Below, one piece after another: positions 45,935 to 54,496 of a stretch of 64,000 bases of DNA; within the stretch, counting starts at the first letter, position 1, and the number at the start of each line of letters is the position of its first letter. The position numbers were made by a program, and so were the translations under genes. Location of the stretch: assembly GCF_004364315.1 (NCBI RefSeq), contig NZ_SOBR01000001.1, positions 310,001-374,000 of the forward strand, in the 5' to 3' direction. This DNA is from Chromohalobacter marismortui (lineage in GTDB: Bacteria > Pseudomonadota > Gammaproteobacteria > Pseudomonadales > Halomonadaceae). A model generated the notes under the pieces. It was not told the origin of the DNA and searched no databases. It saw nothing but the letters and a program-made list of their open reading frames with translations.

Positions 45935-47227
45935 TCATGCCGCGAGCAACTGTAGCCAGGCGGCCAGCGCCAGCAAGGTGACCGTCAGTACGGGGACGGT
46001 GAGCACGATGCCCACGCGGAAATAGTAGCCCCAACCGATGGTCATGCCTTTACGTGACAGAACGTGTAGCCACAGCAGGGTGGCGAGACTGCCGATGGGC
46101 GTGATCTTGGGCCCCAGGTCGCTGCCGATGACGTTGGCATAGACCATCGCCTGCTGGGTCAGGTCGGTGACGTCGCTGGCGTCGATGGACAAGGCGACCA
46201 CCAGCACGGTGGGCATGTTGTTCATCACCGAGGAAAGGCCGGCGGCGATGAAGCCGGTGCCCAGCGTGGCGATCCAGGGGCCATGGCCGCCCAGCCATTC
46301 CAGACCGCCGGCGATCATGTCGGTCAGCCCGGCGTTGCGCAGGCCATACACCACCAGGTACATGCCCAACGAAAACACCACGATGTTCCAGGGGGCGTCG
46401 CGCAAAACCTTGCGAGTGCGGATGTGATGACCGCGCTGGGCGATCACGAACAGGACTAGCGAGCCGATAGCGGCGATCACGCAGACTGGCACGCCCAGCG
46501 GTTCGGCCACGAAGAAGCCCACCAGCAAGAGCCCCAGCACCCACCAGCCGGCCTTGAAGACCGCCGGATCGCGAATCGCCTCACGCGGCTTGCGCAGATC
46601 GCCGAGGGCATAGGTCGAGGGCACCGCGCGTCGAAAGAACAGGTACAGCATGCCCAGCGATGCCAGCACCGAGACGATATCCACGATCACCATCACCCGC
46701 GCGTACTCACCGAAGGCGATGTCGAAATAGTCCGCCGAGACGATGTTGACCAGGTTGGAGATCACCAGTGGCAGGCTGGCGGTATCGGCGATGAAGCCGG
46801 CGGCCATCACGAACGCCAGTGTCGCCCCGGCGCTGAAGCCCAGCGCGACGAGCATCTCGAAGACGATCGGGGTGAGGATCAAGGCTGCACCGTCGTTGGC
46901 GAAGAACGCCGCGACCCCGGCGCCAAGCAGTACCACCAAAACGAACAGGCGACGCCCCCGGCCGTTGCCCCAGCGGCCGACGTGCAAGGCCGCCCATTCG
47001 AAGAAGCCGGCCTCGTCGAGCAGCAGGCTGGTGATGATGATGGCGATGAACGTGAAAGTGGCGTTCCAGACGATCGACCACACGGCGGGAATGTCCGCGG
47101 GGTGGATGACGCCGGTGAGCAGCGCGATCAATGCACCGGCGCTTGCGCTCCAGCCGATCCCCAGGCCACGCGGCTGCCAGATGACGAAAATGAGCGTGGC
47201 GATGAAGATGGGCAGGGCAAGCAGCAT
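45935..47227 (-). CDS. arsB: ArsB arsenite efflux pump
   Basis: I start at [15 protein letters not shown] (430 aa, E. coli ArsB is 429); a TTG-started extension would run through the putative promoter. About 12 membrane segments and the ArsB-type motifs [15 protein letters not shown] and [10 protein letters not shown] (NMPTVL of the second half) are seen. It exports arsenite and antimonite, coupled to the proton gradient or to an ArsA ATPase; no arsA is present here. A promoter with an ArsR-like operator lies upstream. Its 3' end faces arsR2. Confidence 0.92.
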   Translation of the reverse strand: MLLALPIFIATLIFVIWQPRGLGIGWSASAGALIALLTGVIHPADIPAVWSIVWNATFTFIAIIITSLLLDEAGFFEWAALHVGRWGNGRGRRLFVLVVLLGAGVAAFFANDGAALILTPIVFEMLVALGFSAGATLAFVMAAGFIADTASLPLVISNLVNIVSADYFDIAFGEYARVMVIVDIVSVLASLGMLYLFFRRAVPSTYALGDLRKPREAIRDPAVFKAGWWVLGLLLVGFFVAEPLGVPVCVIAAIGSLVLFVIAQRGHHIRTRKVLRDAPWNIVVFSLGMYLVVYGLRNAGLTDMIAGGLEWLGGHGPWIATLGTGFIAAGLSSVMNNMPTVLVVALSIDASDVTDLTQQAMVYANVIGSDLGPKITPIGSLATLLWLHVLSRKGMTIGWGYYFRVGIVLTVPVLTVTLLALAAWLQLLAA

Positions 47228-47257
47228 GAGGCGTCCGTCGCGACTATCGAAAAATGA

Positions 47258-47293
47258 CGCTTCTATATTTGAACAATCATGGAAATATTGCAA
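47258..47293 (-). promoter_or_regulatory. arsB promoter with overlapping ArsR-like operator
   Basis: On the minus strand TTGCAA (47293-47288) and AAATAT (47270-47265) are spaced 17 bp. An inverted pair ATATTT/AAATAT brackets the spacer. The operator-like TGTTCAAATATAGAAGCG (47275-47258), shared with arsR2, covers the -10. The rest of the 124-bp gap to ktrB shows nothing notable. Confidence 0.5.
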
Positions 47294-47351
47294 CCGTTCG
47301 CCTGCCGTCGCCCGCGTGCGGGCAACGGCAGTGGCACCACGAGCCGGTATC

Positions 47352-48713
47352 TCAGCCGATCTGGATGTGGCCCTCCGCGTAGCGCATTCCCCGCGTGCGC
47401 CGCGTGGCCAGGAAGTACCCCAGCGACAGCGGTCCGACGCGGCCGAGCAGCATGGTAAGCATCAGCATCCATTGCCCGGGAAACGACAGTTCCTCGGTGA
47501 TGCCGCGCGACAAGCCCACCGTGCCGAAGGCGGAGACGCTCTCGAAGGCCAGGTCGAGAAACGCGAGCCGCCCATCGGTGATGCACAGCACTAGCAGCGT
47601 CACGAACACCAGCGCCACCCCGGCCAGTGCCACGGCGACGGCCTTCATGACCGTCTGTTCGCCGACGGCGCGTCCATAGGCCGCAGGCTGGGTCCCGCGG
47701 AGGAAGGCCCGCGCCACCAACAACAGTACGATGAAGGTGGTGAGCTTGATACCGCTGGCGGTAGAGCTCGTGCCGCCGCCGATGAACATCAGCAACATGG
47801 TGAGCAGCGTCGAGGCATCTGACATGGCGGCGGTATCGACGCTGTTGAAACCGGCGGTGCGTGGTGTCACGGCCTGAAACCAGGCTGCTTGCAATTTGTC
47901 GCTGAAGGTGTCCAGTCCGCCCAGCGTCGCGGGATTGTGCCATTCGAGCGACGCGATCGCCGCCATGGCCATCAGGTTGATCGCCAGGGTCGCGCTCAGC
48001 ACGATCTTGGTCTGCATGGAGAAACGTCCCCAGCGTCGCTTTTCGCGGATGTCGCTGATCACCATGAACCCCAGCCCGCCGACGATGAACAGCGCACTGA
48101 CCACCAGTGTGACCAGGGGCGTGCCGACGTCGCGCGTCAGGCTGTCGGGCCACAGCGAGAAACCGGCATTATTGAAGGCGGAGACAGCATGAAACAGGCT
48201 GGCCCACAGGCCGCGCGACCAGCCCAGCTCCGGCACCCAGTGGAGTGCGAGAAGGGCCGTCCCCAGCGCCTCGACCACCATCGCAAAGGCCACCACCAGA
48301 CGCACGAGCTGGGAAAGTTCGCTCAATGAGCTGCTACCCAGCGTTTCACGCACCAGGGTTTGCTGCTGTAGAGGAAGACGTGCCCCCAGCAACAGCAACG
48401 TCAGTGCCCCGAAGGTCATGAATCCCAGTCCGCCGACCTGGATCAAGATCAGCAGTACGAGCTGACCGAACCCCGTAAACCCACTGGTATCGACGACGGT
48501 CAGGCCAGTGACCGTCACCGCCGAGGTGGCGGTGAATAGCGCTTCTTGCCAGTCGAGCGGTACCGTCGCGGCCATGGGCAGTCGCAACAGGCCACCCCCG
48601 ATCAGGCAGAGCAGGGTGAAGCCCAAGAGCAGAATTTCCGGCGGCGAAAGCCGCAGCATGCGGCCATGCGGCGTATGCCGCCAGGGGCGTGACAAACGTT
48701 GCCAGACCCCCAT
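47352..48713 (-). CDS. ktrB: KtrB/TrkH-type potassium transporter subunit
   Basis: I start at [15 protein letters not shown] (453 aa). The four-repeat K+ channel-like fold is supported by filter-type motifs [35 protein letters not shown] and [12 protein letters not shown]. The length fits KtrB better than TrkH (about 483). It mediates Na+-stimulated K+ uptake at the inner membrane together with the regulatory ring KtrA, encoded just upstream (52-bp gap). Rapid K+ uptake is the first osmotic response of halophiles, which fits the suspected host. Confidence 0.9.
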   Translation of the reverse strand: MGVWQRLSRPWRHTPHGRMLRLSPPEILLLGFTLLCLIGGGLLRLPMAATVPLDWQEALFTATSAVTVTGLTVVDTSGFTGFGQLVLLILIQVGGLGFMTFGALTLLLLGARLPLQQQTLVRETLGSSSLSELSQLVRLVVAFAMVVEALGTALLALHWVPELGWSRGLWASLFHAVSAFNNAGFSLWPDSLTRDVGTPLVTLVVSALFIVGGLGFMVISDIREKRRWGRFSMQTKIVLSATLAINLMAMAAIASLEWHNPATLGGLDTFSDKLQAAWFQAVTPRTAGFNSVDTAAMSDASTLLTMLLMFIGGGTSSTASGIKLTTFIVLLLVARAFLRGTQPAAYGRAVGEQTVMKAVAVALAGVALVFVTLLVLCITDGRLAFLDLAFESVSAFGTVGLSRGITEELSFPGQWMLMLTMLLGRVGPLSLGYFLATRRTRGMRYAEGHIQIG

Positions 48714-48765
48714 GTTTAAAGGCCTCGTGTCGGGACGGCGACGGGCGGGGGCAAATGGTGTGGCA

Positions 48766-49422
48766 TTATAATTGACTCCCCAGCTCACGCAGGGCGGCGA
48801 GATCGCCCATCAGGATCAGGTGGTCGCCGCACGCGAGCTCCGTGTCGCGCTCGGGGGCACGAATCACCTCGTCGCCGCGTTTGATGGCGACCAGGGAAAG
48901 CGCGCGTTCGTCGATATCGAGCTGCGCCACGGTCGCGCAGTGCTGGGTGAGGCGTTCGGTGGTCTCGATCTCGACGATGAACTCGCGTTCGCCGAGACGA
49001 ATGAAATCGACCATGGCATGATAATTGAGGCTTTCGGCGACACGCAGGCCGGTATCGTACTCCGGGTAGACGATATGGTCGGCGCCGAGGCGTTTGAGCA
49101 GCTTGTAGTGGGCGTCGGAGTGTGCCTTGGCCCAGATGTCGCGGGCGCCTAGTTCCTTGGCGTGCAATGTACAGATCACGCTGGCCTCGAGGTTGCCGTC
49201 GACGTCGATGACCACGGCGTCATAGCTCTCCAGCGAGAGTTCGGCGAGCGTCTTTTCGTCGGTGACATCGGCAATGACGGCATGATCGAGGTGCTCGGCC
49301 ATGGCATCGACACGGCTCTCGTTGCGGTCGACGCCAAGTAGCTGATTGTCATGGCGCTTGAGCTCGCGCGCGACCGTACTGCCGAAATAGCCGAGACCGA
49401 GAATGGCGAATTGGCGTGTCAT
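48766..49422 (-). CDS. ktrA: KtrA-type RCK regulatory subunit of potassium uptake
   Basis: I start at MTRQFAILGLGYFGS (218 aa), directly after the perfect ribosome-binding site AGGAGGTCGC; the larger open frame is unsupported. It has one RCK-N Rossmann domain (GLGYFGSTVARELK, dinucleotide motif) and one RCK-C domain. The single-copy size (about 220 aa, not the 458 of TrkA) identifies KtrA. The octameric ring binds ATP/ADP and gates KtrB. It forms an operon with ktrB and is divergent from the symporter gene. Confidence 0.92.
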   Translation of the reverse strand: MTRQFAILGLGYFGSTVARELKRHDNQLLGVDRNESRVDAMAEHLDHAVIADVTDEKTLAELSLESYDAVVIDVDGNLEASVICTLHAKELGARDIWAKAHSDAHYKLLKRLGADHIVYPEYDTGLRVAESLNYHAMVDFIRLGEREFIVEIETTERLTQHCATVAQLDIDERALSLVAIKRGDEVIRAPERDTELACGDHLILMGDLAALRELGSQL

Positions 49423-49629
49423 GCGACCTCCTGGGCTATGGATGCGCGTGATGCGCCGGGTCCGGGGGGCAGCTTCGCATACGCCGGCAATGGGCTCCAG
49501 CGATTGCCCCGCCGTCGCGGTTCGGGCAGACGCGGTTCGCGAAGTCTGGGTGGAAAACGGTAGAATCGCCCGGTGGCAAATGCTCGCGCCGCGTTGCATG
49601 AACCACAACAATAACTCTTCAGGTGAACC

Positions 49630-51090
49630 ATGACGGCAAGACAGCAACCCAAAAATCTTTGGATCGGCCGCTGGGGCTTCGTGCTGGCGGCGACGGGCTC
49701 GGCAGTGGGCCTGGGCAATATCTGGAAATTCCCTTACATGACCGGGGAGTATGGCGGCGGCGCCTTCGTGCTCGTCTACTTGGCTTGTATCCTGTGCATC
49801 GGCATTCCCGCGATGATGACCGAGATTGCGTTCGGGCGGCGCGGGCGCGGGAGTCCCATCGATGCCGTCAAGCGCGTGGCGCAGGAATCCGGGCGCGGCA
49901 AGATCTGGTCCGGTTTCGGCTGGATGTCGATGCTCGCCGGGTTCATGATCCTGTCCTTTTACGTGGTCGTCGCCGGCTGGTCGCTGGCCTATCTGTGGAA
50001 GGCGATCAGCGGTGGCCTGCAAGGCGGCAGCGTGGAAGACATGGCGGCGATCTTCGGCGCCAACAACGCCAACCCGCTGACCCTGGGGGCGTGGAGCACG
50101 CTGGTGACGGTGGTGACCATGTTCATCGTCGGCAAGGGCGTGCAGGAGGGCATCGAGCGCAACATGCGCTGGATGATGCCGGGCATGGTGCTGTTGCTGC
50201 TGGTCATGATCGTCTATGCCATGTTCTCGGGGGGCTTCGGCGAGGCGGTGACGTTCTTGTTCTCCTTCGAAGTGGGCAAGCTGTCGAGCGAGGGACTATT
50301 GGCGGCGATGGGGCATGCCTTCTTCACGCTGTCGCTGTCGGCGGGCGCGATCATGGCCTACGGTGCTTATTTGCCCGACAACAAGTCCATCGCGCGGACG
50401 ACCTTCACGGTGGCGATCTGCGATACGCTGATCGCGCTGATGGCCGGGTTGGCGATCTTCCCGGCGATCTTCGCCAACGGTATGGATCCGGCCAGTGGCC
50501 CGGGACTGATCTTCATGAGCCTGCCCCTGGCTTTCCAGCAGATGCCGCTGGGCAGTGTGCTGCAGGTGATCTTCTTCGTGATGCTCAGCGTGGCGGCGTT
50601 GACCTCGGCGGTGTCGATGATCGAGGCGACCGTGGCCTGGTTGACCGAGCGCAAGGGCATGAGTCGCAAGCGCGCGGCCTGGAGCAGTGGCATCGTGCTC
50701 TGGTTGCTGAGCACGCTGGCCATGCTGTCGTTCAACCTGGGCGCCGACTGGACCTTCGCCGGCAAGAACTTCTTCAACTGGCTCGATTACCTGACCTCAC
50801 GCTGGATGATGCCGCTGGGCGGTCTGGGGCTCTGCTTGATGGCCGGCTTCCTGCTGCGTGACGGGACCTTCCGCGACGAGTTGCGCCTTTCCAAGCGTCA
50901 GCATGCGCTATGGTTGTTGATGGTGCGTTATGTCAGCCCGTTGGGGATCGTGCTGATCTTTATCGACGCGTTGGGGGTGATGAGCATCGACATCGGCAGC
51001 CAGTGGCCGTGGTTCCTCGCGGTGCTGGTGGTGATCACCGTGCTCGGCGAAATGCTGAGCCCTCGCGTCGGGCGTCAGCTCGCCGGTTGA
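49630..51090 (+). CDS. Neurotransmitter:sodium symporter (SNF) family transporter
   Basis: This 486-aa LeuT-fold protein starts with AGGTGA upstream. The first segment has the sodium/substrate motif GFVLAATGSAVGLGNIWKFP, followed by YGGGAFVLVYL. About 11-12 membrane segments are present. Family members import an amino acid or related amine with Na+ (and sometimes Cl-). The substrate cannot be read from sequence. The gene is separated by 207 bp from divergent ktrA; promoters for both should lie there, but I do not see clear boxes. Confidence 0.92.
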   Translation: MTARQQPKNLWIGRWGFVLAATGSAVGLGNIWKFPYMTGEYGGGAFVLVYLACILCIGIPAMMTEIAFGRRGRGSPIDAVKRVAQESGRGKIWSGFGWMSMLAGFMILSFYVVVAGWSLAYLWKAISGGLQGGSVEDMAAIFGANNANPLTLGAWSTLVTVVTMFIVGKGVQEGIERNMRWMMPGMVLLLLVMIVYAMFSGGFGEAVTFLFSFEVGKLSSEGLLAAMGHAFFTLSLSAGAIMAYGAYLPDNKSIARTTFTVAICDTLIALMAGLAIFPAIFANGMDPASGPGLIFMSLPLAFQQMPLGSVLQVIFFVMLSVAALTSAVSMIEATVAWLTERKGMSRKRAAWSSGIVLWLLSTLAMLSFNLGADWTFAGKNFFNWLDYLTSRWMMPLGGLGLCLMAGFLLRDGTFRDELRLSKRQHALWLLMVRYVSPLGIVLIFIDALGVMSIDIGSQWPWFLAVLVVITVLGEMLSPRVGRQLAG

Positions 51091-51121
51091 ATGGGCCCCG
51101 GCAAAGTGCGTATGACGGATA

Positions 51122-51149
51122 CAGAAGTCCGGCCAAGGCCGGACTTCTG
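51122..51149. repeat. 13-bp-arm inverted repeat between convergent genes
   Basis: CAGAAGTCCGGCC (51122-51134) and GGCCGGACTTCTG (51137-51149) form a near-continuous perfect palindrome. It lies between the symporter gene and the convergent SIMPL gene. No T-run exists on either side, so it may be a bidirectional processing or Rho-assisted terminator structure. Confidence 0.6.
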
Positions 51150-51184
51150 CATGTCGGCAACGACGTGGTCGAGTCGTTAGGCGC

Positions 51185-51958
51185 CTAGTCTTCGATTTCC
51201 CAGGTGACGTTCACGCCGGCCTCGATGGGGATTTCCCCGGCGCGGTATTCCGGTGCCGCTTTGGCATCGGCGGATTCGGCGCGCATCATCATGGTACGCG
51301 GCGTGTAGGTGGGCGACTGCGTTTCCTCGACATTGATCACATCGCCGAGCTTGATCTGGAGCGTGTCGGCCATCAGCCGAGCCTTGTGTGTGGCGCGCTC
51401 GAGGGCTTTCGACAGCGCCTTGTCGGTGGCTGCGTCGCGGTCCTTCAGGCCATATTCGACACCCTCCAGTGCATCCACGCCGGCAGCGGTCAGGGCATCG
51501 AGAATGCTGGGCAAGCGTTCGAGGTCATTGATCGTCACGCTGACGGGACGCGTGACCTGGGTGCGCACTTGATCTTCGGCGTTATCGTCCTCCTGGGAGC
51601 GCACGATGATCTCGGGATGTACGCTGAGCGAGCCGGCTTTGATGTCACTGCTTTTTACACCGGCCTCTTCCAGGGCGCGGATCAGCGTACCGGTGCGTGA
51701 CTCGAGACGTTGGCGTGCGTCGGCAAGCGCCTGGGCGTCATTGCCGGCCTTGCTACGGGCCACGGCCGGGGTACGCTCCCATAAGCGTGCATTGAGCCGT
51801 GCCATGTTCGGTGCCACGTTGAGGCTCGACTGTGCTTGCACGTGAAGTGCATGCGAGGCGTTGGGGCCGGGCTTGGCTTGCGCCTGGGGAGTGACCACCA
51901 GCAACGCGCCGAGTAGCGCCGTCGCCATGCCGGGAAGACGAATATCCTTGCGCATCAT
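51185..51958 (-). CDS. SIMPL (DUF541) domain periplasmic protein
   Basis: I start at MMRKDIRLPGMATALL (257 aa), with AGGAGAG 6 bases upstream. A signal peptide ends at about residue 28 (QAQA). The SIMPL fold is seen in SSLNVAPNMARLNARLW, the helical RQRLESRTGTLIRALEEAGVK stretch and VNVTWEIE at the end. Family members such as E. coli YggE are periplasmic and linked to oxidative-stress defence, but their biochemistry is unclear. Upstream is the divergent btuF gene. Confidence 0.85.
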   Translation of the reverse strand: MMRKDIRLPGMATALLGALLVVTPQAQAKPGPNASHALHVQAQSSLNVAPNMARLNARLWERTPAVARSKAGNDAQALADARQRLESRTGTLIRALEEAGVKSSDIKAGSLSVHPEIIVRSQEDDNAEDQVRTQVTRPVSVTINDLERLPSILDALTAAGVDALEGVEYGLKDRDAATDKALSKALERATHKARLMADTLQIKLGDVINVEETQSPTYTPRTMMMRAESADAKAAPEYRAGEIPIEAGVNVTWEIED

Positions 51959-52058
51959 GCAACTCTCCTGTGGGTGTTGAGAACACTGAGCCGTCGTCGA
52001 GACGAATGACTCAAGTGACCATGCTATCCTGCGCGCCCGAGAGTGGCTATGGGAGGGC

Positions 52059-52958
52059 GTGAGGTTGCGCCGTATTGACGCGTTTCTGACACATCTGCTG
52101 GTGCTGGTGACGTTGTTATCGTCCGATCTGGCGCTGGCGGCGATCGAGGTGACCGACGATGCCGGCAACAAGATCACGCTGGATAGTCCCGCCGAGCGTG
52201 TCGTGGCGCTGGCGCCGCATATCGTGGAGATGCTCTATGCGGTGGAGGCCGGCGAACGTCTGGTGGGCGTGCTGCAGGGCAGCGATTTTCCGCCTGCCGC
52301 TCGGGACATTCCGCGGGTGGGCAGTTATCGAGGCATCGCGCTGGAGGCCATCATGGCGCGTGAGCCGGATCTCGTCGTGACCTGGCGCAGCGGCACGCCG
52401 CGCAGCGTGGTGGAGCGCCTTGCGGCGCTGGGCGTGCCGGTCTACGAGAGTGAGCCTCGCCGGCTCGACGATGTGGCGAATGACTTGCGTGATCTGGGCC
52501 GTCTCACCGGTCATGCGAAGGCGGGCGCGCGGGCGGCCGAGGCGTTCGAGTCACGCCTGGCTGCCTCGCGGCAAACGCTGAGCGAGACGCCGCGCGTCTT
52601 CTATCAGTTGGGACGCACCCCGCTGACCACGTTGGGCGATGGGCATATCATCACCCAGGCAATCCGCCATTGCGGGGGGACGCCGTTGTTTGCCGAACGC
52701 TCGGTACTGGTGCCGGAGATCGGGCGCGAGGCGTTGATCGAGGCGCGTCCCGAGGTGATCCTGTCGGCCTCGCGCAGCGATGACTGGCAGCACACCTGGC
52801 AAGGCCACGACTGGCTGCCGGCGGTGCGCAACGGCCATCTTTACACGCTCGCCCCGGATCTCATCAGCCGCCCCGGTCCACGACTCGTCGAGGGCATCGC
52901 ACAGGTCTGTCAGGCCCTCGAGCGGGCATCACAACCCCCTGAACAAGACACTCAATAA
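52059..52958 (+). CDS. btuF: Cobalamin-binding periplasmic protein BtuF-like
   Basis: This 299-aa class-III binding protein has a signal peptide (to about residue 28, LALA), then EVTDDAGNKITLDSPAERVVALAPHIVEMLYAV, the standard opening of BtuF/FepB-type proteins. The GTG start has GGGAGG only two bases before it; a TTG six bases on (52065) has better spacing and may be the true start. It should hand vitamin B12 to BtuCD, which is not in the window. The cobO gene beside it (7-bp convergent overlap) and btuB at the window end support cobalamin. I see no B12 riboswitch in the 100 bp upstream. Confidence 0.8.
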   Translation: MRLRRIDAFLTHLLVLVTLLSSDLALAAIEVTDDAGNKITLDSPAERVVALAPHIVEMLYAVEAGERLVGVLQGSDFPPAARDIPRVGSYRGIALEAIMAREPDLVVTWRSGTPRSVVERLAALGVPVYESEPRRLDDVANDLRDLGRLTGHAKAGARAAEAFESRLAASRQTLSETPRVFYQLGRTPLTTLGDGHIITQAIRHCGGTPLFAERSVLVPEIGREALIEARPEVILSASRSDDWQHTWQGHDWLPAVRNGHLYTLAPDLISRPGPRLVEGIAQVCQALERASQPPEQDTQ

Positions 52959-53551
52959 TCGATGCCGCGACGTGCCTGGACGCCGGCATTGAACGCATGT
53001 CGTACTTCCTGCATCTCGGTGACGGTATCGGCCATGTCGAGCAGTTCACGATGGGCATTGCGGCCGGTGACGATCACCGTCTGCTCGCGTGGCCGGTTGG
53101 CGAGGGCTTCGCGCAGCGTGGCGATGTCGAGATAGCCGAACTTGAGCATGTAGGTGATCTCGTCGAGCACTACGAGGTAGACATCGGGGTCGCTCAGCAG
53201 GCGTTGGGCGTCCGCCCACACGGCCTGACAGGCCTGGGTGTCAGACTCCCGGTTCTGGGTTTCCCAGGTGAAGCCGGTGGCCATGATATGCACGCTCAGG
53301 TTGGGATCATCCTCGAGGCGTTCGCGCTCGCCGCATTCCCACATCCCCTTGATGAACTGCACCACGCCGGCCCGATAGCCGTAGCCGAGCGCGCGGGTAA
53401 CGGTGCCCCAGGCGGCGGTCGTCTTGCCTTTGCCGTTGCCGGTGAAAACGAGCAACAGGCCGCGTTGCTCGGTGGCGGCGGCGACCTTCTCGTCGACATG
53501 CGACTTGAGGTTGCGCATGGCGTTGCGATGGCGGGATTGACGGTCGGTCAT
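52952..53551 (-). CDS. cobO: Cob(I)alamin adenosyltransferase CobO/BtuR
   Basis: I start at MTDRQSRHRNAMRNL (199 aa). Walker A GNGKGKTTAAWG and later MWECGERERLEDDP and VVLDEITYMLKFGYLD identify the CobA/CobO/BtuR family (E. coli BtuR 196 aa). It transfers adenosyl from ATP to corrinoids, a salvage and late biosynthesis step. Its 3' end overlaps btuF by 7 bp in convergent orientation. The upstream neighbour on the same strand is a ParA-like gene ending 72 bp away. Confidence 0.93.
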   Translation of the reverse strand: MTDRQSRHRNAMRNLKSHVDEKVAAATEQRGLLLVFTGNGKGKTTAAWGTVTRALGYGYRAGVVQFIKGMWECGERERLEDDPNLSVHIMATGFTWETQNRESDTQACQAVWADAQRLLSDPDVYLVVLDEITYMLKFGYLDIATLREALANRPREQTVIVTGRNAHRELLDMADTVTEMQEVRHAFNAGVQARRGIDY

Positions 53552-53623
53552 GCGATATTCCTGGACAAAAGAGGCAACGTAACGCGCGACGGGTACGCCG
53601 CACAATGTCATGACGCACGCGGC

Positions 53624-54355
53624 TTACAGGCGCTGTTCGAGTTCCTGCCACAGGCTACGATAGGCCCTTGCCGCAGGTGAGGAGCGCGCGAACTGCGTGA
53701 CCGGGGCGCGCTCGAGTCCCATGCGCTCGATGGCGCTGGCGTTGGGGATGGTGGTGGACAACATCAGGGGCCAATCCTGCTTGAGGGTGGCCATGACCTC
53801 GAGGTGGAGTTTCTTGCGGCGATCGGCGAGCGCGAAAAAGGGCCAGACCGGGCAGGTATGGTCGGCTTCATCGAGGTACTCGCGCAGCTGTTCCAGGGTG
53901 CGCAGCGAGAGCGTCGTCGGCACGATTGGCACCAGCAGGGCATCGACGCTCGAGAAGACATGTTCGGAGAGTGTGGAAATGCTTGGCGGGCAATCGAGTA
54001 TCACCAGATCGTAATCGTCGTGAACCGGTTTGAGTATCTTGCGTAGCCGACTGAGCTTGCGATCCTCGAGCAGGTGGTCCATTTCACGCGAGCCGAACGA
54101 GGCCGGAAGCAGGTCAAGACCAGGCATCTCGCTGGTGCGGATGACCTTGTCGAACGAGGCTTTGCCCTTGACGAGCTTGTCCACGCCACCGCGTATCTTG
54201 GGTTTGACGCGTAGATAGTAGGTAGTGGCCGCCTGCGGATCGAGATCCCAGAGCAATACGCGATAACCGGCCTGGCTCGCCAAGGTGGCCAGATTGACGG
54301 CCGAGGCGGTTTTGCCCACGCCGCCTTTGATACTGTAGATGGCGAGCATTTTCAT
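53624..54355 (-). CDS. ParA/MinD-family ATPase (orphan)
   Basis: I start at MKMLAIYSIKGGVGK (243 aa). The deviant Walker A KGGVGKTASA (with signature Lys), Walker A' DLDPQAATTYYL and Walker B LVILDCPPS are intact. No HTH extension precedes it and no parB or comparable partner is adjacent, so chromosome partition is unlikely. Orphan ParA proteins position other cargo (chemoreceptor arrays, storage granules, conjugation or cellulose machinery). The cargo here is unknown. The gene is upstream of cobO on the same strand and divergent from the MpaB-like gene. Confidence 0.85.
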   Translation of the reverse strand: MKMLAIYSIKGGVGKTASAVNLATLASQAGYRVLLWDLDPQAATTYYLRVKPKIRGGVDKLVKGKASFDKVIRTSEMPGLDLLPASFGSREMDHLLEDRKLSRLRKILKPVHDDYDLVILDCPPSISTLSEHVFSSVDALLVPIVPTTLSLRTLEQLREYLDEADHTCPVWPFFALADRRKKLHLEVMATLKQDWPLMLSTTIPNASAIERMGLERAPVTQFARSSPAARAYRSLWQELEQRL

Positions 54356-54496
54356 CGCGATTTCTCCCGGGCAATGGCGTCGGGTAAGGTGACAGTCGAT
54401 GGTGACACTTACATGACCGGCCAAGCGTACCATCGACGCGTGTGTCGGCGCTCCTGCAGACGATAACGCGGTACCCTGATGATACGTTCATTGTGA

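Noticed and set aside
51122-51149. Intrinsic terminator at the strong palindrome after the symporter gene
   Set aside because: No T-tract on either strand, so it is listed as an inverted repeat only.
51959-52058. Cobalamin riboswitch before btuF
   Set aside because: The 100-bp leader is too short and lacks the B12-box-like conserved sequence; no such element was seen elsewhere in the window. The btuB leader is outside it.
53624-54355. Plasmid or prophage partition locus
   Set aside because: Only a ParA homologue is present; no ParB, centromere-like repeats, replication or phage genes surround it.
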